41,421 bases of DNA from Chloroflexota bacterium (GCA_018263575.1 JAANWX010000075.1:1-41421), one strand, 5' to 3'. Positions 16,100 to 24,782 are shown, counted from the first letter of the stretch. The notes: generated by a model not told the origin, from the letters alone. Numbers and translations are program-made.

Positions 16100-16193
<94 letters not shown>

Positions 16194-16294
16194 TAAATGG
16201 CTAATGGTGAATGGTTAATGACTACTTGTTAATTGAACCAATCAATGAGGCTCATTCACAATTCCCAATTAAAAATTCATCATTAATATTAACT

Positions 16295-16383
16295 GGGGAG
16301 GTGCCAGAGTGGCTGATTGGGGCCGCCTGCTAAGCGGTTGTCGGGGTAATACTCGACCGTGGGTTCGAATCCCACCCTCCCCG
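16295..16383 (+). tRNA. tRNA-Ser(GCU)
   Basis: Acceptor stem GGGGAGG/CCTCCCC, anticodon loop CTGCTAA with anticodon GCT in the stem CCGC/GCGG, long variable arm (GTCGGGGTAATACTCGAC) and T-arm GGGTTCGAATCCC. Discriminator G; CCA is not encoded. It reads AGU and AGC. Confidence 0.96.
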
Positions 16384-16390
16384 CCTAGGT

Positions 16391-16447
16391 CAGTTACCAG
16401 TTATCAGTGAACAGTGGTCAGTGAACTGTTTACTGATTACTGATAAC
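16391..16447 (+). repeat. CAGTNNN heptad foldback between tRNA genes
   Basis: Five forward heptads beginning CAGT (16391, 16398, 16405, 16412, 16419) are followed directly by the inverted form, ACTGNNN, running to ATAACC at about 16447. The whole block is thus a hairpin made of heptads. It fills the spacer between tRNA-Ser(GCU) and tRNA-Arg. Confidence 0.7.
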
Positions 16448-16453
16448 CAACAC

Positions 16454-16526
16454 GCCCTCGTAGCTCAGTGGATAGAGCACTTGGTTGCGGACTAAGGGGT
16501 CGCGTGTTCGAATCACGCCGAGGGTG
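16454..16526 (+). tRNA. tRNA-Arg(GCG)
   Basis: Acceptor GCCCTCG/CGAGGGT (one G-U pair), D stem GCTC/GAGC, anticodon stem CTTGG/CTAAG and seven-base loop TTGCGGA, giving anticodon GCG with U33 and G37. T-arm GCGTG/CACGC around TTCGAAT. Discriminator G; CCA is not encoded. It reads CGC and, by G-U wobble, CGU. Most bacteria instead use an ACG anticodon edited to inosine. Confidence 0.9.
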
Positions 16527-16534
16527 CTGAAATG

Positions 16535-16560
16535 GAGCGGGGTACTCCCCGCTCTTTTTT
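16535..16560 (+). terminator. Intrinsic terminator after the tRNA cluster
   Basis: Perfect eight-base stem GAGCGGGG (16535-16542) / CCCCGCTC (16547-16554), a four-base loop and a six-base T-run (16555-16560), starting nine bases after tRNA-Arg. Confidence 0.93.
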
Positions 16561-16578
16561 GTGTTAAAATGGAACACC

Positions 16579-17400
16579 ATGAAGGCAAACAAACCTCAAA
16601 TCTTACTTACCAACGACGATGGCATAAAATCTCCCGGATTGTGGTCAGCCGCCGAAGCCCTGGCCCCTTTAGGATTTGTCCACGTTGCCGCTCCCAGGGA
16701 GCAATCTTCCGGCATGGGAAGGAGTCTCCCTCCCGGCTCGGATGGAGGTCTCCACCTCGAGGAAGTACAGGTCAACGGAAAAACCTGGGAGGTTCACGCC
16801 ATCGGTGGCACCCCTGCCCAGGCCGTGTTGCACGGGGTCTTAGAGCTTACGCCCCGCAAGCCCGACCTGGTCGTCTCCGGCATCAATTACGGCCTCAACG
16901 TGGGGCCTGGGATCACCATCTCCGGGACAGTGGGCGCGGCCCTGGAAGCCGCCGCCAACGGCATTCCCGCTTTGGCCATCTCCCTGGACACTGATTCTAA
17001 ATACCACCTCTCTCACTCTACCGATGTGGACTTCAGCACAGCGGCACACTTCACGGCTTATTTCTCAAAACTACTTCTCCAACACAAGCTGCCAAGCGAC
17101 GTTCAGGTTCTCAAGGTGGAAATTCCCGCTCAGGCCACGCCCGACACCCCCTGGCGGATCACGCATCTCTCGCCAATTCGATACTACACGCCAGTCCCCC
17201 CTAACCGCCAAGTTGATAACAACGAGGGCAAAATTGGCTACCGCATTGCCGACAATTGGCAAACCGCCCCGCAGGGATCAGACATCCACGCCGTGCATAT
17301 TCAGAACGTGATCTCCGTCACCCCCCTGAGCTTAGACCTCACCTCCCGCGTTAATTTGGATGAGCTAGAAAAAAAACTCAAGGACAGCATGGCCTCTTAA
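16579..17400 (+). CDS. surE: 5'/3'-nucleotidase SurE
   Basis: 273 residues. SurE is a metal-dependent nucleoside monophosphate and exopolyphosphate phosphatase linked to stationary-phase survival. The N-terminal metal-binding motif ILLTNDDGIKSPGL is diagnostic, and AAPREQSSGMGRSL, VSGINYGLNVGPGITISGTVGAA and GIPALAISLD are family motifs. ATG 16579 is used; the six upstream codons would run into a TTAAAAT sequence that resembles a -10 box eight bases away, so the mRNA may have little or no leader. The M24 peptidase gene follows 14 bases after the stop. Confidence 0.94.
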   Translation: MKANKPQILLTNDDGIKSPGLWSAAEALAPLGFVHVAAPREQSSGMGRSLPPGSDGGLHLEEVQVNGKTWEVHAIGGTPAQAVLHGVLELTPRKPDLVVSGINYGLNVGPGITISGTVGAALEAAANGIPALAISLDTDSKYHLSHSTDVDFSTAAHFTAYFSKLLLQHKLPSDVQVLKVEIPAQATPDTPWRITHLSPIRYYTPVPPNRQVDNNEGKIGYRIADNWQTAPQGSDIHAVHIQNVISVTPLSLDLTSRVNLDELEKKLKDSMAS

Positions 17401-17414
17401 AAAGGAAGTTCCCC

Positions 17415-18608
17415 ATGAACCTAGTCACCGAAAAAACCAAACAAGCCATAAAAATTCTCAAAGAAGAAAATATTGACATGTGGATGACCTTTGTGCGTGA
17501 GACGGCTGGCATCCGTGACCCGGTCATGGACTATATTTTCGGCTCGGAGGGATTAACCTGGCACAGCGCCCTGATCTTCACCCAAACCGGGGAGCGGATT
17601 GCCATTGTGGGCCGCTACGAGGCGGAGGCCGTCAAACGCCTGGGCGTTTATAAAAGAGTCCTTCATTATGATGAATCCATTCGCCCCACCCTGCTGGAGG
17701 TCTTAGAGGAACTTCAGCCCCAGCAAATAGCCATCAACACCTCCCGGGACGACGTCCACGCCGATGGCCTGACGCACGGCCTTTATGAGACTTTAACAGA
17801 CTACCTGGCCGATACCCCTTACCAAGGACGCTTGACCTCCGCGGAAAGAGTGATCGCCGCCCTGCGGGGACGCAAGACTCCGTCCGAGGTGACCCAAATC
17901 CGCCAAGCTGTGGCCACTACGCTCGAAATCTACCAGCAGACGTTCGAATTCATCCGCCCCGGCATGACGGAAAAAGAGGTAGGGACGTTCATGCATGATC
18001 TGATGGAGGAGCGTGGCGTGGGCGCGGCCTGGACCTATGAGCACTGCCCGGCGGTCAACACCGGACCAGACTCCCCGGTTGGGCACGGTGGCCCGACGGA
18101 TTTGGTCATCCAAGCGGGACATTTGTTGCATTTCGACTTTGGGGTCAAGGAAGAGGGATATTGCGCCGACATTCAACGCATGGCGTATGTCCTCAAACCT
18201 GGGGAAAGCGTGCCCCCCTTTCCCGTCCGCCAGGGATTTCAAACCACCTTGAAGGCCATTGACGCCGCCATGGACGTTCTCCGACCCGGGATCACCGGTC
18301 AGGAGGTGGACGCCGCCGCGCGCGAGGTGGTCACCGGGGCCGGTTATCCTGAATACAAATACGGCACTGGGCACCAAGTAGGGCGGGAGGCCCACGACGG
18401 AGGCACGCTGCTTGCCCCCACCTGGGATCGTTATGGGGACTCGCCCAAACAAAAGGTCGAGGCAGGAAACGTCTACACCATTGAACCGGGTTTAGGTGTC
18501 GAAGGGCACGGGTACGTGGGCATGGAAGAAAATGTACTGGTCACCGAAACTGGCGCAGAGTATCTCGGGGAACCCCAACGAGAACTGATTTTGATAGCGG
18601 GTGAATAA
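17415..18608 (+). CDS. M24-family metallopeptidase (Xaa-Pro aminopeptidase type)
   Basis: 397 residues with an N-terminal creatinase-like domain (to about residue 150) and a C-terminal pita-bread catalytic domain. These enzymes remove N-terminal residues before proline. The five metal ligands are visible in order: Asp in HFDFGVKEEG, Asp in YCADIQRMA, His in GTGHQVGREAHDGG, Glu in TIEPGLGVEGHG and Glu in GMEENVLVT. AGGA precedes the ATG. It lies 14 bases below surE and is probably cotranscribed. Without a conserved specificity residue the substrate is open: prolidase, aminopeptidase P or a related hydrolase. Confidence 0.88.
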   Translation: MNLVTEKTKQAIKILKEENIDMWMTFVRETAGIRDPVMDYIFGSEGLTWHSALIFTQTGERIAIVGRYEAEAVKRLGVYKRVLHYDESIRPTLLEVLEELQPQQIAINTSRDDVHADGLTHGLYETLTDYLADTPYQGRLTSAERVIAALRGRKTPSEVTQIRQAVATTLEIYQQTFEFIRPGMTEKEVGTFMHDLMEERGVGAAWTYEHCPAVNTGPDSPVGHGGPTDLVIQAGHLLHFDFGVKEEGYCADIQRMAYVLKPGESVPPFPVRQGFQTTLKAIDAAMDVLRPGITGQEVDAAAREVVTGAGYPEYKYGTGHQVGREAHDGGTLLAPTWDRYGDSPKQKVEAGNVYTIEPGLGVEGHGYVGMEENVLVTETGAEYLGEPQRELILIAGE

Positions 18609-18644
18609 AAAATAAGGGAAAACAAATCTGTTGAGGTGAGAATC

Positions 18645-19073
18645 ATGAAAAACAAAAAATTACTTCGCCCCCTAACCATCTACTTGGTCATAGTACAAAG
18701 CCTTCATCTCCTCACTTTGCTGCGTGCGGGAATCATACTCCGCCAAACCGGTGAGATGCCTTTCCCCGCCCCGCCCCCAGCCAGCGGATGGGAAGCGCAG
18801 ACCATTCCCTTTTTCCTGGGGATGGGATTTCTCGACGGGGTGGCCATCATAATAGCCCTGGTTTTCGCCCACCAGGCCCTTTTCCGGGGAGAGATCCGGC
18901 AGCGCCTGGGCCTCTTCTCCCTGACCATCGCCGGGACATCGGCCATCGTCTTCGCGGTCGGTACCCTGGCCAGCGGGGCCTGGGCCGCCCACCCCCTGGC
19001 GTATGGCTTGATGGTGGTTTTGTTCACTCCCTTCGGGATTCTTTACTTGTTGTTGATGAAAAGTGGTGAGTGA
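18645..19073 (+). CDS. Small membrane protein, four predicted TM segments
   Basis: 142 residues, almost entirely hydrophobic. Four membrane segments are clear: LTIYLVIVQSLHLLTLL, FFLGMGFLDGVAIIIALVF, LFSLTIAGTSAIVFAVGTLA and AYGLMVVLFTPFGILYLLL. The short loops carry a few positive charges. ATG 18645 is chosen, with a GAGGTGA box upstream, instead of GTG 18636. It follows the peptidase gene by 36 bases. I do not recognise a family. Confidence 0.7.
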   Translation: MKNKKLLRPLTIYLVIVQSLHLLTLLRAGIILRQTGEMPFPAPPPASGWEAQTIPFFLGMGFLDGVAIIIALVFAHQALFRGEIRQRLGLFSLTIAGTSAIVFAVGTLASGAWAAHPLAYGLMVVLFTPFGILYLLLMKSGE

Positions 19074-19242
19074 TGAGTCAATGTCATTAAGTTAAGCAAT
19101 TGTTTTAATGAAAAATCCCCAAAACTGATCGAGGTGGAACCGTGTTCCACCGGATTCATAGTCGGAACCCACCGGAACACGGTTCCGGTTCGATCGTGGG
19201 AAAGTAAACGGCCCCTTATCTTAATGACATTGAGTGATGAGT
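19068..19242. mobile_element. MITE-like foldback element
   Basis: Fourteen-base perfect terminal inverted repeats TCAATGTCATTAAG (19078-19091) and complement (19220-19233) enclose a second palindrome, GGAACCGTGTTCC / GGAACACGGTTCC (about 19136-19148 and 19180-19193). The 11-base direct repeat GAGTGATGAGT occurs at each outer edge (19068-19078 and 19232-19242), overlapping the inverted repeats by one or two bases, like a target duplication. No transposase is encoded. GTGATGAG is also a common simple repeat here, so the duplication may be coincidental. Confidence 0.55.
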
Positions 19243-19247
19243 GAAGC

Positions 19248-19275
19248 CCCCGGCACTTAGGACAAAGTGCCGGGG
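19248..19275. terminator. Hairpin between convergent genes
   Basis: CCCCGGCACTT (19248-19258) pairs with AAGTGCCGGGG (19265-19275) around a six-base loop. It lies between the stops of the small membrane protein (+) and GAPDH (-). No clear T-run follows, so it may be a REP-like palindrome acting as a transcript end. Confidence 0.6.
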
Positions 19276-19345
19276 ACTTCCGGGGGTTGAGGGTTGAGGG
19301 AGGAGGGGGAAGTAAAAAGAAGACAGTGCCGCTATCCTCCACCTC

Positions 19346-20584
19346 TTACCACAACTGGCCATGCGCGTAGCAGGTCAAATCTCCCATTCTATTTACGTAG
19401 CTGCCATATTCATTATCGTACCAGCCAAATATTTTGGCGTGCGTCACCGGTATGCGAATCTCTGATTCTTGACCCGCCTGGTCTGGGATGCCTTGAATGT
19501 GTTGAAGATCAAGAGTGATCACCCCCGTGCGGGTGTGGGTGGCCTGACCCTCGATCACCACCGCCGCGTCAACGCCGACTAAATCCGAGGAAACATTCTG
19601 CTCCATGTCCAGCCGCAGGAGGCCTTTTTGCGCTCCCTGGGCCGAGTCCCGGTAGATGTCCAACAAAAGCTGGCGATTGATCAAACTATCCCCCCTTTGG
19701 TCAAGTTGCGACGAAAAGGTACAATTCAAAATGATGAGCGACTCCGTCTGGATGGGGACCCGCACCGAGTCGGCCATAAAGCCAATCTCCCGCACCTCCG
19801 GGATGACCTGCTCCAGGGCCAGGGCCGCCCCGGTGGAGGTGAGAATGATGTTATCGAGCATAGAGCGATTTTTCCGTAATTCCCCAGAGTCACTTTTGGG
19901 GACCGTGTCCAGCGTGCTTTGCGTGTTGGTGGCTGCGTGAACGGTGGACATCGAGGCGGTCAGAATTTGGTTGGTAAGCTTATGCTCCAACAAAGGTTTC
20001 ACCATATGCGCCAGGCCCGTCGTGGTACAAGAAGCGGCGGAAAGAATCTGGGTTCTTGTGGGATTGAAAGCGGTGTGATTGATCCCATAGATGAGCATGG
20101 CCGCGTCGTCCGGCATGGCTGGGCTGGGGATCTTAAAGGGAGCGCTGGCGATCACCAGACGCGCACCAGCCTCCAGATGTCCCCGCAACGCCCCGCCGGG
20201 GGAATCGGCCGGAAGCCGGGGATCGCGGAAGCGTCCGGTAGTGTCCACCACTACCTGGGCGCCGTGCGCCTGCCAGGCCACCCGGGCCGGGTTCCGCGCC
20301 TCCCGCAGCACCGTCACCGGCCGGCCATCTACCCGCAACTGACCCGTTTCTTCATCCACGACCTCAATTAACGGCTCAGCACGGTGACCGTATAAAAAAC
20401 GGTGCAGCAATCCATACGTAGAATCTTTCTCAATGGTCTGGGCAATGTCCGCCAAGCCCCGTCCCACAGGACGACCCAGGTTGACCACAATGCGGTCAAA
20501 ATAGCCGCGCGCCACATGATGCCAAAGGGTCAACTTGCCAATGCGCCCCATGCCATTAATTCCCAAAACTTTAGGTGATGCCAT
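19346..20584 (-). CDS. Divergent glyceraldehyde-3-phosphate dehydrogenase-like protein
   Basis: 412 residues, longer than the usual 330-340. The Rossmann opening VLGINGMGRIGKLTL is clear, and the catalytic pair is kept: Cys186 in SAASCTTTG and His216 in STVHAATN, so phosphorylating GAPDH chemistry is plausible. Differences from ordinary GAPDH: the Asn-Asp at the end of the second strand that binds the adenosine ribose is Asn35-Leu36; the second Cys of SCTTNC is Gly190; and there are insertions around residues 70-90 and 300-330. Start ATG 20584 has AAGGAG upstream. It lies below the dikinase-like gene with a terminator-like hairpin between. An NADP preference or another phosphorylated aldehyde is possible. 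Confidence 0.85.
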   Translation of the reverse strand: MASPKVLGINGMGRIGKLTLWHHVARGYFDRIVVNLGRPVGRGLADIAQTIEKDSTYGLLHRFLYGHRAEPLIEVVDEETGQLRVDGRPVTVLREARNPARVAWQAHGAQVVVDTTGRFRDPRLPADSPGGALRGHLEAGARLVIASAPFKIPSPAMPDDAAMLIYGINHTAFNPTRTQILSAASCTTTGLAHMVKPLLEHKLTNQILTASMSTVHAATNTQSTLDTVPKSDSGELRKNRSMLDNIILTSTGAALALEQVIPEVREIGFMADSVRVPIQTESLIILNCTFSSQLDQRGDSLINRQLLLDIYRDSAQGAQKGLLRLDMEQNVSSDLVGVDAAVVIEGQATHTRTGVITLDLQHIQGIPDQAGQESEIRIPVTHAKIFGWYDNEYGSYVNRMGDLTCYAHGQLW

Positions 20585-20610
20585 TGTTGGAACTCCTTTA
20601 GGAGAAAAAT

Positions 20611-20643
20611 ATAAACCAGGTTGCTTAGAGAAACCTGGTTTAT
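20611..20643 (-). terminator. Terminator between the dikinase-like gene and GAPDH
   Basis: Perfect 12-base stem ATAAACCAGGTT (20611-20622) / AACCTGGTTTAT (20632-20643). On the minus strand it is followed by ATATTTTTC. It would end or attenuate the upstream transcript before the GAPDH ribosome binding site. Confidence 0.7.
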
Positions 20644-20656
20644 GTTTATGTATTTC

Positions 20657-23600
20657 TCACGCCATAATATCCTCATGCTCCACAGGAAACTCGCCGGCAT
20701 AAATTGTTCCTTGGCGGCCGTCAATGCTAATCTGATCCCCAAAGCAAATCAGTTTCTCATTCAACTCAGCTTGGTGATCTTGTTCGTAGACCTGCAAGGA
20801 GCGGCAGTTTACGACACAGGTCTTTCCCAGGCGTTGGGCGGCCACAGCGGCGTGAGAGGTGATCCCACCGCGCGCGGTCAACAAACCATCAGCCTGGGCA
20901 ATGAATGAAAAATCTTCCGGCACAGTGTCGGGGCGGATTAAGACCACCGTGCAGTCGGGGTCGTCCGCCTGGAGGGCTTGAATATCCTCCTTGGTGAAGG
21001 CCACCTGACCCGATAGAGCACCACCGCCAGCTCCAATCCCCCGCCCCAGCAGGGAATCTTTCAGGGCCTCGGAAGACACAAAAACCTGTACCCGTTCCTG
21101 CTCGGAGAAGACCATGTTCCTGGTCTGGAGGACAAAGAAATCTTGCGGATGCTCAGATTCGAAAGTGAATTCTATCTCCTGGTGGGCATAATCTTGTTCC
21201 TCGATCAGCAAGGTGGCCGTTTTCTTCAACTGCTGGTAGACAGCGGGGAAATTCCTTTCCAGGGAAGCTCCTTCACTCTCTGCGTTATCTAGTTGTTGCT
21301 GTGTCTCCGTGACCGGCAAAGGATTGACCAGCCCCGAAACAACATCCTCACCCTGACTACAAATATTATAATCGCCGTATAACTCGAAACCCGCATCGCC
21401 ATCCACAGGGTTGCGGGTCATAATTACCCCACTTCCAGATTGTTTGTTGAGGTTTCCAAACACCATACGCTGCACGATGGCCGCCGTCCCCCATTGTTCG
21501 GCAATGCCTACGTGTTGGCGGTAATTGGCTGCCCGCTCCGAGAACCAGGATTCCAGGACAATCTGGATAGCCATCACGAGTTGCTCGAAAGGTTCCTCGA
21601 CCAAGGTTACGCCATAATCGGCCATAATTTTTTTATAGTGAAAGGCAATCTCGCGCATGCGTTCTGCGCTGAAGTCCATCTTTTTTTCTATTCCATAACG
21701 TTCCTTGAAACCCTGAATAACTTTATCAAAGACATCTCGGTGCACGCCATGAGCCATGGCCCAAGATTGAATAAAACGCCGGTAGCAATCCCACACAGCC
21801 CAGGCATATTTTTCTCTTCTCCCCAGGGATTCCGCGATTTCATCGTTGAGGCCAACATTGAGAAAGGTATTCATCATCCCCGGCATGGACATCACACTGC
21901 CGCTGCGTACGGATAGGAGGAGGGGATTTTGATCATCGCCAAAACGCTTGCCGGTTGCCGATTCTAATTGGCCTAAATACTTTCTGATGCGGTTCCGAGT
22001 ATCCTCGAAGAAGGGCGCATAGGACACCGCCGTCTGACAGCGGAATAATTCCGTGGTGACGATAAAGCCTTCCGGAACGGGCAGGTCATAGGAATGGAGC
22101 TGCTTGAGGAAATAGCCCTTGCTCCCCAGGTGAAGGGGGTTATCGTAGGCCTTTTCGTCGCCCTGCAAGAGGCTGAGGAGTCGGTAGGGATCATAACTCA
22201 TCAACAAAAAGAGCGTTTGATCATCAAGCTGCTGCCGCATATTGGTCAGGGCGGCCAGCACTTTACCAACCAAATCGTCAAGGTCTTGAAGCCCAAAACA
22301 AGCTGTGATCAGGCCTCGGAGGAGTTTTTCTGACCGGCTGTAGACAGAGTCTTCTGAACCGGATTTTGGGCTGTCTGGGGTCAAGCTTTGCTCTAAAATG
22401 ACCTCAAGATTGTCGGTGTGGACATTCAAGACATAGCGGTTAGAGATTTCATGAACATCAGTGGCTATGTACTGAAAAACGTTCACCAGTTGGTCTACAG
22501 AGAAATCTTGGGCCTGCAATCCCATGGCCAAGAGATTGAGGTTGTTTTCCAGGGAAGCGGAGTTCATGCCATCAATGCTCAAGGCACGCCCCAACAAGGT
22601 CAATATTTCATGGATGTCTTGGAGCGTCTTTTTGGTAACATAGTCCAAATTGATAGAAGTGATCAACTCAGCGTAGAGGTTGCGGGCCAAGGTCTCTAAA
22701 CGCAGGGTCAGCCCCAGCGCCTCGAACTTTCGTTCTCGATACACACCATACATGGATGGGATTCCAGCCGCGATGTGACGCTTGTGATAAATACGCTCAT
22801 CGCCCGTAGTGATCTCTGGATCTAGAATGATCTCTTTCAGGGATTCCAGGACGTCCAAGGTAGCGTGCAGCGTCTCCAGGGGATGATTATCGCCTAAGCA
22901 GGCAATCAACCTTTTGGCTAGTTGACCATCCACAAAGGCTGAGTTCCGAACCCGTTCGGCAATGTCTTCAATGCCAAAGGAGTATTTTTGCTCCAGAAGT
23001 TTGTATAGGCGAAGCAACAACTTGGCGCGCGTTCTTTCATCGGCAGAAACCTGGTTTTGCGCATCCACCTGACGTACCAAGGTTTCATAGTTTTGCGCCA
23101 AATAATCCGGAAAGGTCAAGTTGTCATCCAGAGTCACAAAGACCTGGTGTACTTCGTTGAAATAAGGAGCTTCTTCTTCCACTTGAAGGAAGACATCGGC
23201 TGGCAACCAGTCTTCTAAAGGGGACTTATCACCCGTCGTCCAAAAGCGGATGATCTCGCGCGTAAAAGCTACCTGAGTGCTGTTGCTTTCCACGTGAGTC
23301 TGTTTCCGCAAGAAGTGGATCAGGGGATCGCGCCGCTCCTGAATCTGGTCAACCTCGGTCGAAACGTCGCGCAGCTCCCCCTCAGAACCGATCTCGGTAA
23401 AATAGACTGGGAACATGCGGGCCAGTTGTTTGACCTTTTGATAAACGGGGCCAATATCGGCGTTCAGCAAGCGGGAGATATCTTTTTGAAAGAGATCCGT
23501 GTCAGCTACAAACAAGCCATGAATGGCCAATTGGAGCACCAGAGCTGAAAGTAATTTTCGGAAGCGAATGGGATTGAGTTCCACAAGACGCATCAGCAGC

Positions 23601-24751
23601 CGGACATTAGGCAGGTGATTGGGATTAACAAGCACTTCCCACTCATCCGTCACCCCGCGCATATCGGGGGTCTCGAAAGGCAAGCGAATGAGATGATCAA
23701 TAAGGGTGCCGCGCAAACCATCATCGCCGCGTTGATCCAGCTCTTGGCCCAAGGTGAAGGCGCAGTTCATGGCGATAGACTTGCGCTCGAAACGATGTCC
23801 CTCTAAAAAAGCGAAAAAGCGTGAGATAAAGCCCTCAATCACCGCGGCGTCGCTTTGTCCAATGGCGCGCAGGCAGGCAACCAAGCGCGATAGGAGCCAG
23901 TGTTCGTGATCGGTGAAAAGTTCTTTATTCAATAAATAGAGCAAAAACTGGGCCCGGTCGGCTGGTTCTTCCACCCCCTCCACAGCTTTTATGACCGTAT
24001 CAACCAGGGTGTTAAAATCCGGCAGGGCTACAAGATCCTCAACCGTGGATGCCTCCTCCGCTTTGGAAATCAATGTTTGCCAGTGCTCGTGCCCAAAACC
24101 CGTCAACACTGGGCCATACGCTGATCCCGGGGAAAAGAGCTGCTGGTTGCGGTCATACCAAGCGAGGAGATGGAAATGCTTTATCCAATGCTGGTAGGTG
24201 GTGACTAAGGAATAGCGGAAGAGGGCGTTGAAGGGCGGCGCAAGTTGGGGGAAGGCCTGAAATTTAGGGCAAGCCCGGTGAAGGAGAGCAGACCCCCTGG
24301 CGTAGAGAGAAGGGCGTTCTTCCAGGACTGTGGCTAAAAATTCCAACATCTCCAGGATTAATTCTTGGAAGCTTTTGGCCTGAGGCCCCTCCACAAGTTT
24401 CGACAGGAACTCCAAGCAGGTACGCAGTAATTCACGCTCAGCTCGGGAAGATAATTCAACGGAAAATAGGCGCCGGAAGATGTTTAAAAAAACATCCATG
24501 GCCTCAACGCTGCGGTCATGGTTCAAATAATGGTGAATGTCCCCCAACGAGGTGGTACGTAAATCATTAATCACCACTTCCCAATTGGCAAAGGGATGAT
24601 TGTATTCAAACAAAAAATCGCGCACGCGTTTATTGACGCCATAATACTCATCAGTGATATCCAATAACACTTGCTGCTCAGGCGGAATATCAACGGGGCG
24701 CTGGGTTTCCTGTAAATTGGCGGTGAGAGCCGAAGATCGAAAAGAGTCCAC
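20657..24751 (-). CDS. PPDK-like dikinase with large novel N-terminal region and no PEP-binding barrel
   Basis: 1,364 residues. GTG 24751 is chosen: AGGAG lies five bases upstream and the promoter puts transcription start near 24776, which rules out the TTG at 24778. Residues 1 to about 875 are mostly helical and unfamiliar. From Gly876 (GSKGYFLKQL) the sequence is a PPDK-type ATP-grasp: LSVRSGSVMSMPGMMNTFLN, QRMVFGNLNKQSGSGVIMTR and a phosphate-binding NPVDGDAG. It ends in the phosphohistidine domain, TARGGITSHAAVAAQ, with the transfer histidine at His1300. The protein stops ~65 residues later, so the C-terminal TIM barrel that binds PEP or pyruvate in PPDK and PEP synthase is absent. The phosphoryl acceptor is therefore unknown and may be bound by the N-terminal region. 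Confidence 0.85.
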   Translation of the reverse strand: MDSFRSSALTANLQETQRPVDIPPEQQVLLDITDEYYGVNKRVRDFLFEYNHPFANWEVVINDLRTTSLGDIHHYLNHDRSVEAMDVFLNIFRRLFSVELSSRAERELLRTCLEFLSKLVEGPQAKSFQELILEMLEFLATVLEERPSLYARGSALLHRACPKFQAFPQLAPPFNALFRYSLVTTYQHWIKHFHLLAWYDRNQQLFSPGSAYGPVLTGFGHEHWQTLISKAEEASTVEDLVALPDFNTLVDTVIKAVEGVEEPADRAQFLLYLLNKELFTDHEHWLLSRLVACLRAIGQSDAAVIEGFISRFFAFLEGHRFERKSIAMNCAFTLGQELDQRGDDGLRGTLIDHLIRLPFETPDMRGVTDEWEVLVNPNHLPNVRLLMRLVELNPIRFRKLLSALVLQLAIHGLFVADTDLFQKDISRLLNADIGPVYQKVKQLARMFPVYFTEIGSEGELRDVSTEVDQIQERRDPLIHFLRKQTHVESNSTQVAFTREIIRFWTTGDKSPLEDWLPADVFLQVEEEAPYFNEVHQVFVTLDDNLTFPDYLAQNYETLVRQVDAQNQVSADERTRAKLLLRLYKLLEQKYSFGIEDIAERVRNSAFVDGQLAKRLIACLGDNHPLETLHATLDVLESLKEIILDPEITTGDERIYHKRHIAAGIPSMYGVYRERKFEALGLTLRLETLARNLYAELITSINLDYVTKKTLQDIHEILTLLGRALSIDGMNSASLENNLNLLAMGLQAQDFSVDQLVNVFQYIATDVHEISNRYVLNVHTDNLEVILEQSLTPDSPKSGSEDSVYSRSEKLLRGLITACFGLQDLDDLVGKVLAALTNMRQQLDDQTLFLLMSYDPYRLLSLLQGDEKAYDNPLHLGSKGYFLKQLHSYDLPVPEGFIVTTELFRCQTAVSYAPFFEDTRNRIRKYLGQLESATGKRFGDDQNPLLLSVRSGSVMSMPGMMNTFLNVGLNDEIAESLGRREKYAWAVWDCYRRFIQSWAMAHGVHRDVFDKVIQGFKERYGIEKKMDFSAERMREIAFHYKKIMADYGVTLVEEPFEQLVMAIQIVLESWFSERAANYRQHVGIAEQWGTAAIVQRMVFGNLNKQSGSGVIMTRNPVDGDAGFELYGDYNICSQGEDVVSGLVNPLPVTETQQQLDNAESEGASLERNFPAVYQQLKKTATLLIEEQDYAHQEIEFTFESEHPQDFFVLQTRNMVFSEQERVQVFVSSEALKDSLLGRGIGAGGGALSGQVAFTKEDIQALQADDPDCTVVLIRPDTVPEDFSFIAQADGLLTARGGITSHAAVAAQRLGKTCVVNCRSLQVYEQDHQAELNEKLICFGDQISIDGRQGTIYAGEFPVEHEDIMA

Positions 24752-24782
24752 AACATCTCCTTTAGCCGATGAACACAAGGGT

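Noticed and set aside
16485-16994. Open frame on the plus strand starting inside tRNA-Arg
   Set aside because: It runs through the tRNA and its terminator, then shadows surE in another frame.
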